DNA from: Salegentibacter echinorum
Lineage (GTDB): Bacteria > Bacteroidota > Bacteroidia > Flavobacteriales > Flavobacteriaceae
Reading direction: 5' to 3'
Assembly (NCBI RefSeq): GCF_900129445.1
Contig: NZ_FQVT01000003.1
Coordinates: 248,001 to 312,000, forward strand
Length of the DNA: 64,000 nucleotides
Part shown: positions 34,193-44,400 of the stretch, piece by piece
Layout: every line of letters begins with the position of its first letter
How positions within the stretch are numbered: the stretch's first letter is position 1
Translations under genes and position numbers: made by a program
The notes under the pieces: model-generated
Told to the model about the DNA's origin: nothing
What the model saw: the letters and a program-made list of their open reading frames with translations, nothing else
Databases searched by the model: none

Positions 34193-36193
34193 TTAGTAAG
34201 ACAGCATATCGTTTAATTTAGTAATATTAGAAGGATTTCCGAAGAGATAAAGTAAATCTCCCTGGTGTATTTTTGTTGAAGGAACTATCTCGGTAATATA
34301 AAGTGTGTCCCGTTTTATAGCTAAAACAGTAACATTGTAATTTTTGCCAATTCCCGAAGATTGAATGCTTTTTCCAACGATACTCCTATTATTTTGTTGC
34401 ACGCTAAGGGTTACAATTTCTTTATTTGGAATATGTAAATGTTGCAAGGTTGGTTTATGCGGTTTTCCTTTTAATGAGGTGAGCATTTCATAATCTGAAG
34501 ATCTAATGCTCGCGATAAAATCCCTAATCTCATTATATGGAATAAGGTAATTTTTTAAAACTCTGGTAAATATTTCAATAGAGGTTTCAAATTCTTCGGG
34601 AATAACCTCATCGGCACCTAACTTTAAGTTTTCTTCTATTTCCCGAACGTATCGCGTCCTTACAATAATAAACGCAGTTTGTGTAAAGGTCCTAACACTA
34701 CTAATAATTTTTTTGGTAGCACCGGGATCTGAAATGGCAATTACAACCACCCGGGCTTCATGAATATGAAGGCTTTGTAGAATAACAGAGTTAGTGGCAT
34801 CTCCAAAAATTACGGGTTCTCCATTATTTTTGGCTTTTTTAAAAGTATCGGGATCGGTGTCAACAATTACATAAGGAATTTCTGCATTTCTTGCGGCTTT
34901 GGCGATATTTTCTCCATTAATCCCATAGCCAACGATGATTAGATGATCTTCCAGGTTACGTTCTTTAGTTTCTTCGGCACTTTGCTGTTTTTTTACACTT
35001 TTCATTCTTTTTTTAACCCCTTGCGGAATGGGTGCTTTTAAAAGTGCATAAGTCAGTTTTGGCGCAGCGGCAATTAGAAAAGGGGTAAGCCCCATACTAA
35101 TAATGGAAATGGCCAGGAAATATTGATAAATATTATCTGGGATAAGGCCATTATCCAGACCAACTCCAGAAAGCAAGAGAGAAAATTCCCCTACTTGAAA
35201 AAGGCTAAACAAGGTCATAAAAATGGTTCTGGGTGGATATTTCAAAAGAGCTACAGTAATTCCCATTACCACCATCTTAAGCAGTACAACACCAACTACA
35301 AGGGCGAGGATAATTAAAATGTTTTCAAAGAAAAAGTTGAGGTTGAGTAGTGTTCCTACTGAAATAAAGAAGAAGCTTATAAAGATCTCTCTAAAAGGTA
35401 GCACATTAGCAGTAGCCTGGTGGCTGTATTCAGATTCAGAAATAATAAGTCCGGCGAAAAAAGCTCCGAGAGCTAAAGAAAGTCCAACCGATGAGGTGAG
35501 CCAGGCAATGGCAAAGCAAAACACCACGGTAGTCAATATAAAAAGCTCTTTGCTTTTAGTTTTTATCACCATACTAAAGATCTTGGGGACTATATATTTT
35601 GCCAATAAAAATATCACCACTCCAACGCCCAGTAATTTCACAATAAGTATTAAAATGGTTGTCCAAACGTCGCCGGCCTGTCCTGCCAAAATAGGGGTGA
35701 AGAGCATCATGGGAACCACAATCACATCCTGAAATATCAAGATACCCAGCGCTATTCTCCCATGTGGCGCAGTTATTTCGCCCCGTTCCTGGAGCAGCTT
35801 GAGAACAATCGCGGTACTACTTAATGAAAATAGAAAACCTAAAAACACTGCCGAGTTTAACGGAATACCCAAAAAATAAGCAATTAAACTGGTAAAGAGA
35901 ATGGTGCCACCAACCTGAAGCCCACCCCCAACAAGTACAGTCTTTCGCATAGAAATGAGCTCTTTTACCGAGAGTTCTATTCCAATTACAAAAAGCAAAA
36001 ATATGATACCTATTTCTGAAAGTAATTCTACTTCGTGTGAGGAGCTAATAAGATTAAACGCAGATGGACCAGCGATTATACCAGCTAAAAGAAATCCCAG
36101 GATCGATGGTACTTTTATTTTTTGAAATAAAAGAATGATAAAAATCGAAAGACCTAAAATGATAACAATATCCTGTAAAATAGGGATTTCCAT
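34193..36193 (-). CDS. CPA2-family K+/H+ or Na+/H+ antiporter with RCK domains (KefB-like)
   Basis: The first 385 of its 666 residues hold about 12 membrane helices of the Na_H_Exchanger fold (FLLFVIGIELSVKEL; FLFSLSSTAIVLKLL; LALGAFFAGLIISESEY). A TrkA-N/RCK domain follows (LIIVGYGINGENIAKAA, about 416-432, a Rossmann NAD site), then a TrkA-C domain (about 590-665). The design is that of KefB/KefC and GerN-type cation:proton antiporters gated by nucleotides. It would export K+ or Na+ across the inner membrane in a marine host. It follows an independent gap on each side, and no regulator (KefF/G-like) is adjacent. Confidence 0.9.
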   Translation of the reverse strand: MEIPILQDIVIILGLSIFIILLFQKIKVPSILGFLLAGIIAGPSAFNLISSSHEVELLSEIGIIFLLFVIGIELSVKELISMRKTVLVGGGLQVGGTILFTSLIAYFLGIPLNSAVFLGFLFSLSSTAIVLKLLQERGEITAPHGRIALGILIFQDVIVVPMMLFTPILAGQAGDVWTTILILIVKLLGVGVVIFLLAKYIVPKIFSMVIKTKSKELFILTTVVFCFAIAWLTSSVGLSLALGAFFAGLIISESEYSHQATANVLPFREIFISFFFISVGTLLNLNFFFENILIILALVVGVVLLKMVVMGITVALLKYPPRTIFMTLFSLFQVGEFSLLLSGVGLDNGLIPDNIYQYFLAISIISMGLTPFLIAAAPKLTYALLKAPIPQGVKKRMKSVKKQQSAEETKERNLEDHLIIVGYGINGENIAKAARNAEIPYVIVDTDPDTFKKAKNNGEPVIFGDATNSVILQSLHIHEARVVVIAISDPGATKKIISSVRTFTQTAFIIVRTRYVREIEENLKLGADEVIPEEFETSIEIFTRVLKNYLIPYNEIRDFIASIRSSDYEMLTSLKGKPHKPTLQHLHIPNKEIVTLSVQQNNRSIVGKSIQSSGIGKNYNVTVLAIKRDTLYITEIVPSTKIHQGDLLYLFGNPSNITKLNDMLSY

Positions 36194-36506
36194 GAAAATT
36201 TATGATAAGTTGGTTAGCCGTGGTAATTTAAAGGAATTACTCGATTTGAAATAAAAAAATCGATAGAATTTTCTATTGGTCTTCTTGATCCTTGATTATA
36301 AGACAGGGATAGGATTTCTATTTAGAGTAGTCTTATTTTAATTTTCGAACGCACGTCATTAATGAAAGTTATTTTATACTTCAAATTACCCTGGTTACTT
36401 ACGATCGTTTTTAGATATTATTTCAAATTAGGTTTCAATTTCAAAATATTGGAAATAAAAAAACCGCTGAGGTTATCAGCGGTTTTCAAAAGTTTGCGAT
36501 TATCGC
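36194..36506. other. 313-bp gap between the antiporter and proA
   Basis: It holds the proA terminator (36453-36486) at its right end. The remainder is AT-rich; I see no gene and no TAnnTTTG promoter for the antiporter gene. Confidence 0.5.
36453..36486 (-). terminator. Rho-independent terminator of the pro gene cluster
   Basis: On the minus strand, ACCGCTGA pairs with TCAGCGGT around a short loop (36463-36483), followed by a T-rich run (complement of 36453-36462). It lies 21 bases after the proA stop codon. Confidence 0.82.
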
Positions 36507-37706
36507 TTATTCTCTAATGTGGCCTTCACCTAGCACATAGTATTTGTTAGTCACCAATTGTTTTAGGCCAAGTGGTCCACGGTGGTGAAGCTTATCGGTA
36601 CTAATAGCTAGTTCTGCTCCAACGCCCATTTGTCCACCATCGGTAAATCGGGTGGAAGCGTTATGATACACAGCAGCACTATCTACCTGCTCCATAAATT
36701 TAGCGGCTTCATCATTGTCCTTTGTTATAATAGCACAAGAATGTCCACCAGAGTATTTGTTTATTTTTTCGATTGCTTTATCAAGACCATCAATAGCACC
36801 AAAAACAATTCTCATAGCTAGAAATTCTTCATACCAGGTATCTTCCGAAGGTATTTTTTCTTCTTCAGGAATCACTTTAGCAATGTCATCATCTACCTGA
36901 ACGTGAACTTTATTTTCCTTAAACATCTCGTGTAGCTCCTTTACCCTTTTCTCAAAATCGGGAAGGTTTTTATCGATTAATACCTTATCTAAAGCATTAC
37001 AACCAGAAATTTTATCAATTTTGGCGTTCAACATCACTTTTTTGGCAGTTTCAAAATCGGCTTTATCAGAGACATATAGGAAATTATTTCCGCGTCCGCT
37101 TACTAAAACTGCTCCTTTAGCATTTTCTTTTACAAATGCGATAAGTTTTTCTCCACCTCTTGGAACTACTAAATCTATGTGCTGCGGAGGGTTTTTAAAG
37201 AACTCCTGTGTTTCTGGTCTGCTCATTTGCAAGAGTTCTATCCAGTCTTTTTCAAGACCATTCTCCTGCAAGGCTTCGTGCCAGCATTCTTCCAGGATTT
37301 TATTTGAATTATTGGCCTCTTTACCCCCTTTTAAATAAATTTTATTGTTTGCTTTAAAGGCAAGTACAGCAGCCTCTATAGTTACATCGGGACGAGACTC
37401 ATAAATAATCATGATTGTTCCAAAAGGGGCTGTTTTATTAGTGATATCAAGTCCAGTATCTAATCTTCTGTGCTCTATAGTTTTCCCCACAGGGTCTTCC
37501 TGGTCTAAAACTTCTTTAACAGACCTAATCATATCGTCTATTTTGGCGTCATCTACAATCAATCTATCATACATAGCTTGATCTCCTTTACCAAAAGCGT
37601 CGAGGTCTTTTTTATTGGCAGCAACTATTTCATCACGTCGTTTGTCCAGGATATTCATCATGGATTTTAAGACGTTATTTCTGGTTTTTGAATCTATCAA
37701 TTTCAT
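36507..37706 (-). CDS. proA: Glutamate-5-semialdehyde dehydrogenase (gamma-glutamyl phosphate reductase)
   Basis: An aldehyde-dehydrogenase-fold enzyme of 399 residues. FGTIMIIYESRPDVTIEAA (about 97-115) is the conserved substrate/NADPH region, KGGKEANNSN follows, and KISGCNALDKVLID (about 231-244) contains the catalytic Cys. It reduces gamma-glutamyl phosphate made by ProB in the proline pathway. It is the last gene of proC-proB-proA, 156 bases after proB, and ends in a terminator. The length and all motifs are normal. Confidence 0.95.
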   Translation of the reverse strand: MKLIDSKTRNNVLKSMMNILDKRRDEIVAANKKDLDAFGKGDQAMYDRLIVDDAKIDDMIRSVKEVLDQEDPVGKTIEHRRLDTGLDITNKTAPFGTIMIIYESRPDVTIEAAVLAFKANNKIYLKGGKEANNSNKILEECWHEALQENGLEKDWIELLQMSRPETQEFFKNPPQHIDLVVPRGGEKLIAFVKENAKGAVLVSGRGNNFLYVSDKADFETAKKVMLNAKIDKISGCNALDKVLIDKNLPDFEKRVKELHEMFKENKVHVQVDDDIAKVIPEEEKIPSEDTWYEEFLAMRIVFGAIDGLDKAIEKINKYSGGHSCAIITKDNDEAAKFMEQVDSAAVYHNASTRFTDGGQMGVGAELAISTDKLHHRGPLGLKQLVTNKYYVLGEGHIRE

Positions 37707-37862
37707 ATTTTATTTTTCTTTTCAGTTTGGTTAAACTTCTATTTTAAACTTACTCGATAATCGAGATTTGTCCCAATACTTACCGGGACTCTGAGGTTTC
37801 ACTTAAAATCAATAAAATCCTCTTACATAATACCTCGTGAACATACAGCGAGGTTATTTATT

Positions 37863-38633
37863 TTAAGCAGTAAATTTGGTTCCAACCGGTTTACCGGCAA
37901 CAATGTCTAGAATAACATTCCTTCGTTTTCCGTTAGCGATGTATGTTGGAATATCTTTAGCGGCTGTACCTTTGGCAATTTTAATTTTAGACTCCATGCC
38001 ACCACGGCCTTCACCTTCACCTTTGCCAGATTCTGTTACATATTTCTCAACATTCTCATCTACCTGAACATTATTTAATTTTTCAGAATCATTATCTTCC
38101 GGGTGACCGGTATATAAACCATCGGTATCACTTAAAATAATTAGGGCGTCTGCACCAATAAGCTCGGCTACAAGACTGGCAAGTTCATCATTATCTGAGA
38201 ACATAGACATGGTTACCGATACGGCATCATCCTCATTGGCAATAGGAATAATTCCTTCTGATAATAAAGACTCGTAACAGTTTATCATGTTTTCCCGGTG
38301 AATTCCCGGGCTAAAATCTCTTTTAGTAGCTAAAACCTGGGCACATCGCATTCCAAAATCGTGAAATATACTGTAATAGTGACGCATCATTCTAGGTTGG
38401 CCTACTGCCGAAAAAACCTGTCTTCTCTTGGAGGCGTCTTCAATATTTACATCTCCCAAGATTTCTTTACCGGCAATGGCAGAACCCGAAGATACTAAAA
38501 CAACCATTACGTCTTCTTCGTATAATGTAGCTATTTGTTCCACCAAATGTTTAAGGACGGGACCTAAAATTCTATTGTCCTTATTGGTCATTACATTGGT
38601 TCCAACTTTAACTACTACTTTCTTTTTTTCCAT
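37863..38633 (-). CDS. proB: Glutamate 5-kinase, short form without PUA domain
   Basis: This amino-acid kinase has 256 residues. KKKVVVKVGTNVMT (N-terminus) is the ATP/substrate loop, LVSSGSAIAGKEIL (about 46-59) the glutamate site, FSDNDELASLVAEL (about 145-158) and IILSDTDGLYTG (about 167-178) the nucleotide part, and GGMESKIKIAKGT (about 211-223) the closing motif. E. coli ProB has 367 residues with a C-terminal PUA domain; that domain is absent here, as in some other bacteria. It phosphorylates glutamate for ProA and is usually inhibited by proline. It lies 38 bases after proC. Confidence 0.94.
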   Translation of the reverse strand: MEKKKVVVKVGTNVMTNKDNRILGPVLKHLVEQIATLYEEDVMVVLVSSGSAIAGKEILGDVNIEDASKRRQVFSAVGQPRMMRHYYSIFHDFGMRCAQVLATKRDFSPGIHRENMINCYESLLSEGIIPIANEDDAVSVTMSMFSDNDELASLVAELIGADALIILSDTDGLYTGHPEDNDSEKLNNVQVDENVEKYVTESGKGEGEGRGGMESKIKIAKGTAAKDIPTYIANGKRRNVILDIVAGKPVGTKFTA

Positions 38634-38671
38634 TTTATAAAGTTATGTTTAAACTTTCTTTTTGTCTTTTA

Positions 38672-39475
38672 CTACTCTTTACCCAGTTCCACCGCTCTAT
38701 CAAATGCAGCGTAGGCAGCATCTTTAATTAATTCTTCAACATTGTTTTCGTCCATAGAATCTAACGCAGCCCGGGTTGTTCCTCCTTTTGAAGCTACTCG
38801 CTCCATCCAGGTACTTGCCGAAAGATCGGACTCGTTAAATAACTTCACAGCACCTTCAAATGTTTGAGTTACTAATATTTTAGAATCATTTTTAGAGAAT
38901 CCCATTTTAAGGGCCGCCTCTAGCATAGAGTTCATAAAATAGAATACATAAGCCGGTCCGCTACCAGAAATACCGGTGGATGCATCTATAAAGTTCTCAT
39001 TTTCTACGTGAATGGAGGCACCTGTGGTATCCAGTAAGTTTCTTACCATAAGTAATTCTACGCGAGAAATTTCTTTGGCTTCTGTAAAGGAGGTTACACC
39101 TTTTCCAACCTGAGCCGGAAGGTTTGGCATAGAACGTACAACTTTTTTCACTCCCAGTCCATTCTGAATTTTTTCTAAGGTAACACCCGCCATTAACGAC
39201 ACAAATATCTGTTGATCATTAACGAGGTGCTTAATCTCTTCGAATAGACCCTCACAGTGATATGGCTTCACGGCGATAAAAACGATATCTGCCTTAGGCA
39301 GGCATTCTTCAATATCATCATAAACATCAAAATGATCTACATTACTGAGTGAAGTTATTATTTCTGCCGATTTATCGAAAATCATGAGATTTCTATGATT
39401 AAGCAAACTGGATTTTGCCATCCCTTCTGCGTAAGTAAGTCCCATATTTCCTGCTCCAATTACTAATACTTTCAT
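38672..39475 (-). CDS. proC: Pyrroline-5-carboxylate reductase
   Basis: The protein has 267 residues. MKVLVIGAGNMGLTYAEGM is the N-terminal Rossmann NAD(P)H site, and VRSMPNLPAQVGKGVTSF (about 114-131) and ASTGISGSGPAYVFYFMNS (about 165-183) are family signatures. It makes proline from pyrroline-5-carboxylate. It is the first gene of the minus-strand proC-proB-proA cluster, so the whole glutamate-to-proline route is encoded together. The 845-base gap upstream should hold its promoter, but no clear TAnnTTTG box with spacing was seen near the start. Confidence 0.95.
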   Translation of the reverse strand: MKVLVIGAGNMGLTYAEGMAKSSLLNHRNLMIFDKSAEIITSLSNVDHFDVYDDIEECLPKADIVFIAVKPYHCEGLFEEIKHLVNDQQIFVSLMAGVTLEKIQNGLGVKKVVRSMPNLPAQVGKGVTSFTEAKEISRVELLMVRNLLDTTGASIHVENENFIDASTGISGSGPAYVFYFMNSMLEAALKMGFSKNDSKILVTQTFEGAVKLFNESDLSASTWMERVASKGGTTRAALDSMDENNVEELIKDAAYAAFDRAVELGKE

Positions 39476-40320
39476 TCTTTATTTTTTGGTTATTTTTTTA
39501 TTTATTTTCTAAACTCAACCTAATTGGTGCAAAGACCATGCAAGCATTAGACTTATGCTGCCCATTATCCTGATACCAAAAACTTCAATTTACTTTAAAA
39601 TTTAAAAAACTTATAAAAATTAAGGTTAAACTAATCTAAAAAGTGGCTAGAACAGGCTTTAGATATTCATTCTTTCAGCTTTTAGCTCGAATTAGGGCAT
39701 ATAGTTGCTAAGAAGCTATAGTGTTCTTAAAAGTAACTAGCTCTATAGTTTGAAATTAATTTGGTTAAATAAATAAACCATAATTCAAAACTTCCAGGGT
39801 TATAGATATTAATTATCTTTAATAGTTATTTGTTATCACTAAAAATGTCTGACAAATGACTGCCATTATTGCAGTAAATCTTCGCCATATTTTACGAAAA
39901 GGATTTCGTAGAAATCATGGTTCAAGAATTTTTTGAAGTACTTTACTATTGCAAAAAGTGCTAAGCAGTTCAAAGTGCCCGGTAACTATGTGATTTGAAG
40001 GCTTCTTTAGTTAGATTTTTGAATAAATTTTCCTTTATAATTTTAAAAAATCAAGCTTAATTTAAATATTTATGGTCCCAGCTCTAAATTATATGTTTGA
40101 TAAAACCTTTACTAGCGCGCGTGTTCACTTTTGTGGCAGAGCTTAAAAGCGATTTCATAATTGCCCTCCTTCCTGTTTAAAATTTTCACGAAAAAGAGTT
40201 AGCTGAAGAATATTACTTATAAAAAGTAGGATTTTCAGTTAGTTAGAATTGAGTCTTTTCTCTTTTTTCTTGCAGCAAAGCGATCTTGTTTCTTTGCCGG
40301 AAAATAGTGGTGCTAAATAT
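39476..40320. other. 845-bp gene-free region
   Basis: No ORF of note on either strand, no tRNA-like fold that I can see, and no strong hairpin. It is AT-rich apart from a patch at 40100-40170. It contains one copy of a dispersed GCGATCTTGTTTCTT element near its right end. It could hold the pro-cluster promoter, a small RNA or a decayed gene; nothing in the sequence decides. Confidence 0.45.
40264..40295. repeat. Dispersed element TTGCAGCAAAGCGATCTTG, copy 1
   Basis: TTTCTTGCAGCAAAGCGATC continues as TTGTTTCTTTG. A sister copy at 55951-55978 reads CTTGCAGCCGAAGGCGATC then TTGTTTCTTG. The two share about 25 matching positions in the same orientation, both in gene-free DNA. Confidence 0.6.
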
Positions 40321-41136
40321 TTATTTAGAAGGCATAAATAGAAGAGGAATTTTAGACTGTGAGTCTATTTTCTTAGATAATTTTCCTAAAAATAATCTTC
40401 GGTAGAATCCTTTTCTGCGATGATTTAGTACAAGAAGGTCACTATTTCTGCTGTGTAAAAAAGAATGAATGCCTATGGGTACTTCAATATTGGTTAAGGT
40501 ATGGAAACTATGTTGTAAATTACCAAGATGAAGATGAAGCTCTTCTTTACGTTCCTTCTGTTTTTTACTCAATTTTTCCTCCTCCTGAACATACAAAATT
40601 CGAATACAGGCATTCCACGAACTTGAAAAATCTCTCAGAAATTTTATTTCATATGGAGAAAATTCTTTTTCATAACGGGTAGCAAAAACAATTTCTTTTT
40701 TTTCGAATGGAATAAATTGAGCTTTTTCTGGGATCAAAAGAACGGGAATAAAGTTAACAACTTCCACAATATTAAGGCTGTTTTTGCCTAAAAACCTATT
40801 CCGGGAATCCGTTTCTCCTTTGGTGCCCATGACAATTAAATCAAAGAAGATTTCTTTCTGAAGTTTATCTATGCTATTATTTAATTGACCAAACTTAATT
40901 ATCGCTTTGTACTTGTGATTTCCATTCTTATTGTACGTTTTTACCTTTGTTATAAACTTTTTCAAATTAGCCTGGTTTGAAATAGTAATATTCTCGTCTT
41001 TAATGTTTTTTGCTGAAGGCTCACAAACGTGGAGGAAATAAAAGACACATAATTCCTCCTTAAACACTTGAAGTGCAAACATGGTTGCTTTCCACGCATT
41101 AAGAGAGAAATCGGTTGGGATGAGAATGGTTTTCAT
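40321..41136 (-). CDS. Tandem universal stress protein (UspA family)
   Basis: Two Usp-like halves make up 271 residues. The first (about 1-140) begins MKTILIPTDFSLNAWKATMF, with the Asp at the nucleotide site, and has VMGTKGETDSRNRFLGKNS (about 110-128), the G-x2-G-x9-G-S/T ATP motif, with Asn before Ser. The second (about 148-271) is more diverged and ends FLGKLSKKIDSQSKIPLLFM. The role is a cytoplasmic stress response with unknown partner. It is divergent from the CheB-CheR-kinase gene across a 326-base gap. Confidence 0.83.
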   Translation of the reverse strand: MKTILIPTDFSLNAWKATMFALQVFKEELCVFYFLHVCEPSAKNIKDENITISNQANLKKFITKVKTYNKNGNHKYKAIIKFGQLNNSIDKLQKEIFFDLIVMGTKGETDSRNRFLGKNSLNIVEVVNFIPVLLIPEKAQFIPFEKKEIVFATRYEKEFSPYEIKFLRDFSSSWNACIRILYVQEEEKLSKKQKERKEELHLHLGNLQHSFHTLTNIEVPIGIHSFLHSRNSDLLVLNHRRKGFYRRLFLGKLSKKIDSQSKIPLLFMPSK

Positions 41137-41462
41137 CGTTTAAATCTTAGAATATAAAGTTATGCGGACTGCCCGTTTAAAACTATGAGAAAAATCAGGT
41201 TCTAAGTCTTTGTAATTTCTTTGTTTTTTATTCAATAAGTCTTGAAAGACCAGAATCATAAAAAATTCAGTTAAAATTAACTTTTCAAAAAGTAAATAAA
41301 CTAAATTATAAGCTTCGGAATTTGAAGTAAAAAACTTTCAAAAACACTATATTTATTGAAATTGCGTTATTTTATATTTCAAAAGTGGCTATAGATTTGT
41401 GGTTTAACTTTTATATTTGTTTTTTCAATTTTTGTTAATTTCAACCTAACTGAATTACTTTA
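41137..41462. other. 326-bp divergent promoter region between usp and the CheB-CheR kinase gene
   Basis: AT-rich, with no ORF. Two -7-like boxes for the plus strand are present: TAGATTTG at 41392-41399 and TATATTTG at 41412-41419. No TTG lies at 19 bases upstream of either box, so the exact start site is uncertain. Confidence 0.4.
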
Positions 41463-44400
41463 ATGACAAAGACCAATAATTATCCTTCTAAAGCAGCGCT
41501 CGAGAACCAGCTTAAAACCGAAGAACCACGTATTGTGGCTGTAGGTGCCAGTGCCGGAGGCTTGGAGGCGTTAAAGTTATTTTTTGAAAGTATTCCTGAA
41601 ACTGACAAAAATGCTTATGTGGTTATACAGCATCTTTCTCCAGACTATAAAAGCATGATGGGCGAGTTATTAAAGAAAAATACCAATTTGCCCATTTTAG
41701 AGATAACAGAGAACACGAAAATTAAGCAGGGGCATATTTACCTTATACCACCTGTAAATAATTTACTATTGGAAAATGGTCGTTTCAAGCTGGTAGATAA
41801 ACCTAAAGATCAAAGTCTTAATCTGCCAATTGATATGTTTTTCGAATCCCTGGCAAAATTTAATCAGAACCAGGCAATTGGTGTTATTCTAAGTGGTACC
41901 GGCAGTGACGGCACTCGCGGCGTGAGAGCGATTAAGGAGAATGATGGGATGATTATGGTGCAGGAACCAGAGGAGGCAAAGTTTGACGGGATGCCGCAAA
42001 GTGCGATTAATACCGGACTAGTGGATTATGTAATCCCGGTAGACGAGATGGCCGGCGAACTGAAAAATTTTATAGATGCACCGGCTGTTTTTCACTTTAA
42101 AGACGGAGACCTTAATTATGACGAAAGTCAATTAATGCAAATCTTGCGTTTTATAGATGAACGAACGGGTTTAGATTTTAGAGAATACAAACACGCCACC
42201 CTGGCTAGAAGAATTGCCAGGCGAATGAATGTTTGTAAATGTAAGGACCTAACACATTATTTTGAGACTTTAAAAAATAATAAAGCAGAAGTTGATATCC
42301 TGCACAGGGAATTTCTAATTGGAGTCACCAAATTTTTTAGGGATAAGGATGTTTGGAACATTCTTAAGAATAAGGTGATTCCTGCTATGGTCGATAAGAA
42401 AAAGAATGGCGATGTATTAAAAGTTTGGGATGTTGCCTGTAGTAGCGGGGAAGAAGCCTATTCTTTCGCCATGCTTATTAATGAAGAAATAGAACGCCAG
42501 CAAAAAAGTGTTGATCTTAAAATTTTTGCTACAGATATCTCGCAGAAACATTTGGATATAGGTAGTGAAGCTACCTATCCAGAAAGTATTGTTGCAGATA
42601 TTGATGCAGACTTATTATTAAAATATTTTTACAGTCGTCCCAATGGTTATAAAGTAGTTGATAAACTGCGTAGAATGGTTGTTTTTTCACGCCATAATAT
42701 CATTAAAAATCCGCCTTTTAGCAATATGGATATGGTGGTATGTCGCAATCTTCTAATCTATTTTCAACCCGCTATTCAAAATAAAAGTTTAAACTTTTTA
42801 CATTATGCGTTAAAGAAAGAAGGAATTTTAGTTTTGGGAACAAGCGAAAATGTAGGTTCGCAAAAAGATAACTTTAAGCCTATTGATCTCGCTACAAAGA
42901 TCTATAAAAATGTTAATCCAAATAAGAGATTAAACAGTAAGCTTACCAGAACGCAAGATCTTGGAGTTTCGGCAGAAATTAGAAAACCGGAAAAAACCAT
43001 ATCCAAGAAATCTAAAAACCCTATAGAGTTAAAATTAAAGGAAGAATTAAATAGCACAATTTTACAAACCTTTGGTGGTGCCAGTGTTTTTGTAGATCAT
43101 ACTTTTAATATCCTACAGGCCGTTGGGGAATTTAGAAAGTATGCAAACTTGCCGGTAAATGGCTTTTCGATTAACTTACTGGAAATGCTTGCGCCAGATC
43201 TTAAATACGTTGTGCAAAGCACGCTAAATAAAGCACGGAAAAGTAATGAACAATTGCGTTATGAAGATGCTAATTTTGAAATTAATGGGGAGCAAAGAGC
43301 TGTAGATATTCTGGTAAAACCTTATCAGCAAAAAATTGATGAAGGTGATCCAAACTTTATCATCACCTTTATTGAAAAGGATGTAAGCATAGATGATGTA
43401 AAAACGGTAGATAAGCTAAGTTTATCTAACAGGACCAAGGAATACGTTTCAGAATTAGAGGAAGAATTAAGGGAAACCAAAGAAGAATTAAATACTTCCC
43501 TGGAAGAGATTGAAACCAGTAACGAGGAATTACAAGCTGCTAACGAAGAGTTACTGGCTTCTAATGAAGAGTTGCAAAGTACCAATGAAGAACTGCAAAG
43601 TGTTAATGAGGAAATTAATACTGTAAATGCAGAAAATTTACAGAAAGTAGAAGATCTAGCTGCTTTAAATGCCGATATGAACAATATGCTGGAAAGTACC
43701 GAGATGGGAGTGATCTTTCTGGATAAAGAATTATGTATTAGGAAATTCACTCCGGCTACACAGCGACATTTTAACCTTATTTCTACAGATGAGGGTCGCC
43801 CTATAGAACATTTTATTTCCAGCATGGGGAGGCAAAATCTTATTACCCGTTGTAAACGTGTACTAAGAACAGGTAAAATCCTTGAAAAGCAGGTTAAAGC
43901 CAAAGAAGGTGCTTACTTTTTACGTAGAATTTCTCCTTATATAGATTCTAACGGGGAAATTAACGGTGTGGTGATAACATTTATCGATGTAGGTTTATTA
44001 CAACGTTCTAAGGAGAAGCTAATTGCAAGTGAGAAGCGCTTTAAATCTTTTTACGAAGAAGATCCGGTGCTTCATATTAGCGTAGATTCCCAAAGTTCGC
44101 TTATTATGCAATGTAACCAAACAGCGGTTACAAAATTGGGGTATGAAACAAAGGAAGAACTAATAGATAAACCAATTTTCGACCTGTACAATGAAGAGTC
44201 TCAAATTCGCGCTTTAAAATCTAATAAAGAATTTAAAGCTACCGGGCAGGTTACCAATATGGAACAGGACATGCTTACTGCCTCCGGAGATTTATTACCG
44301 GTAATCTTAAATGCGACGGCAGAAAGAGATGAAGAAGGTAAAATCGTTAACATTCGCTATACCTGTGTGGATATTTCAGAAATAAAGCAGGCTGAAATGA

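Noticed and set aside
37863-38633. proB as a truncated pseudogene
   Set aside because: The kinase domain is complete with all motifs, and the short form is known in other bacteria; there is no PUA-like remnant downstream.
43325-43903. 192-residue minus-strand ORF
   Set aside because: It is antisense to the Glu-rich coiled coil of the CheB-CheR-kinase; its Ser/Leu-rich product is the mirror of that codon use.
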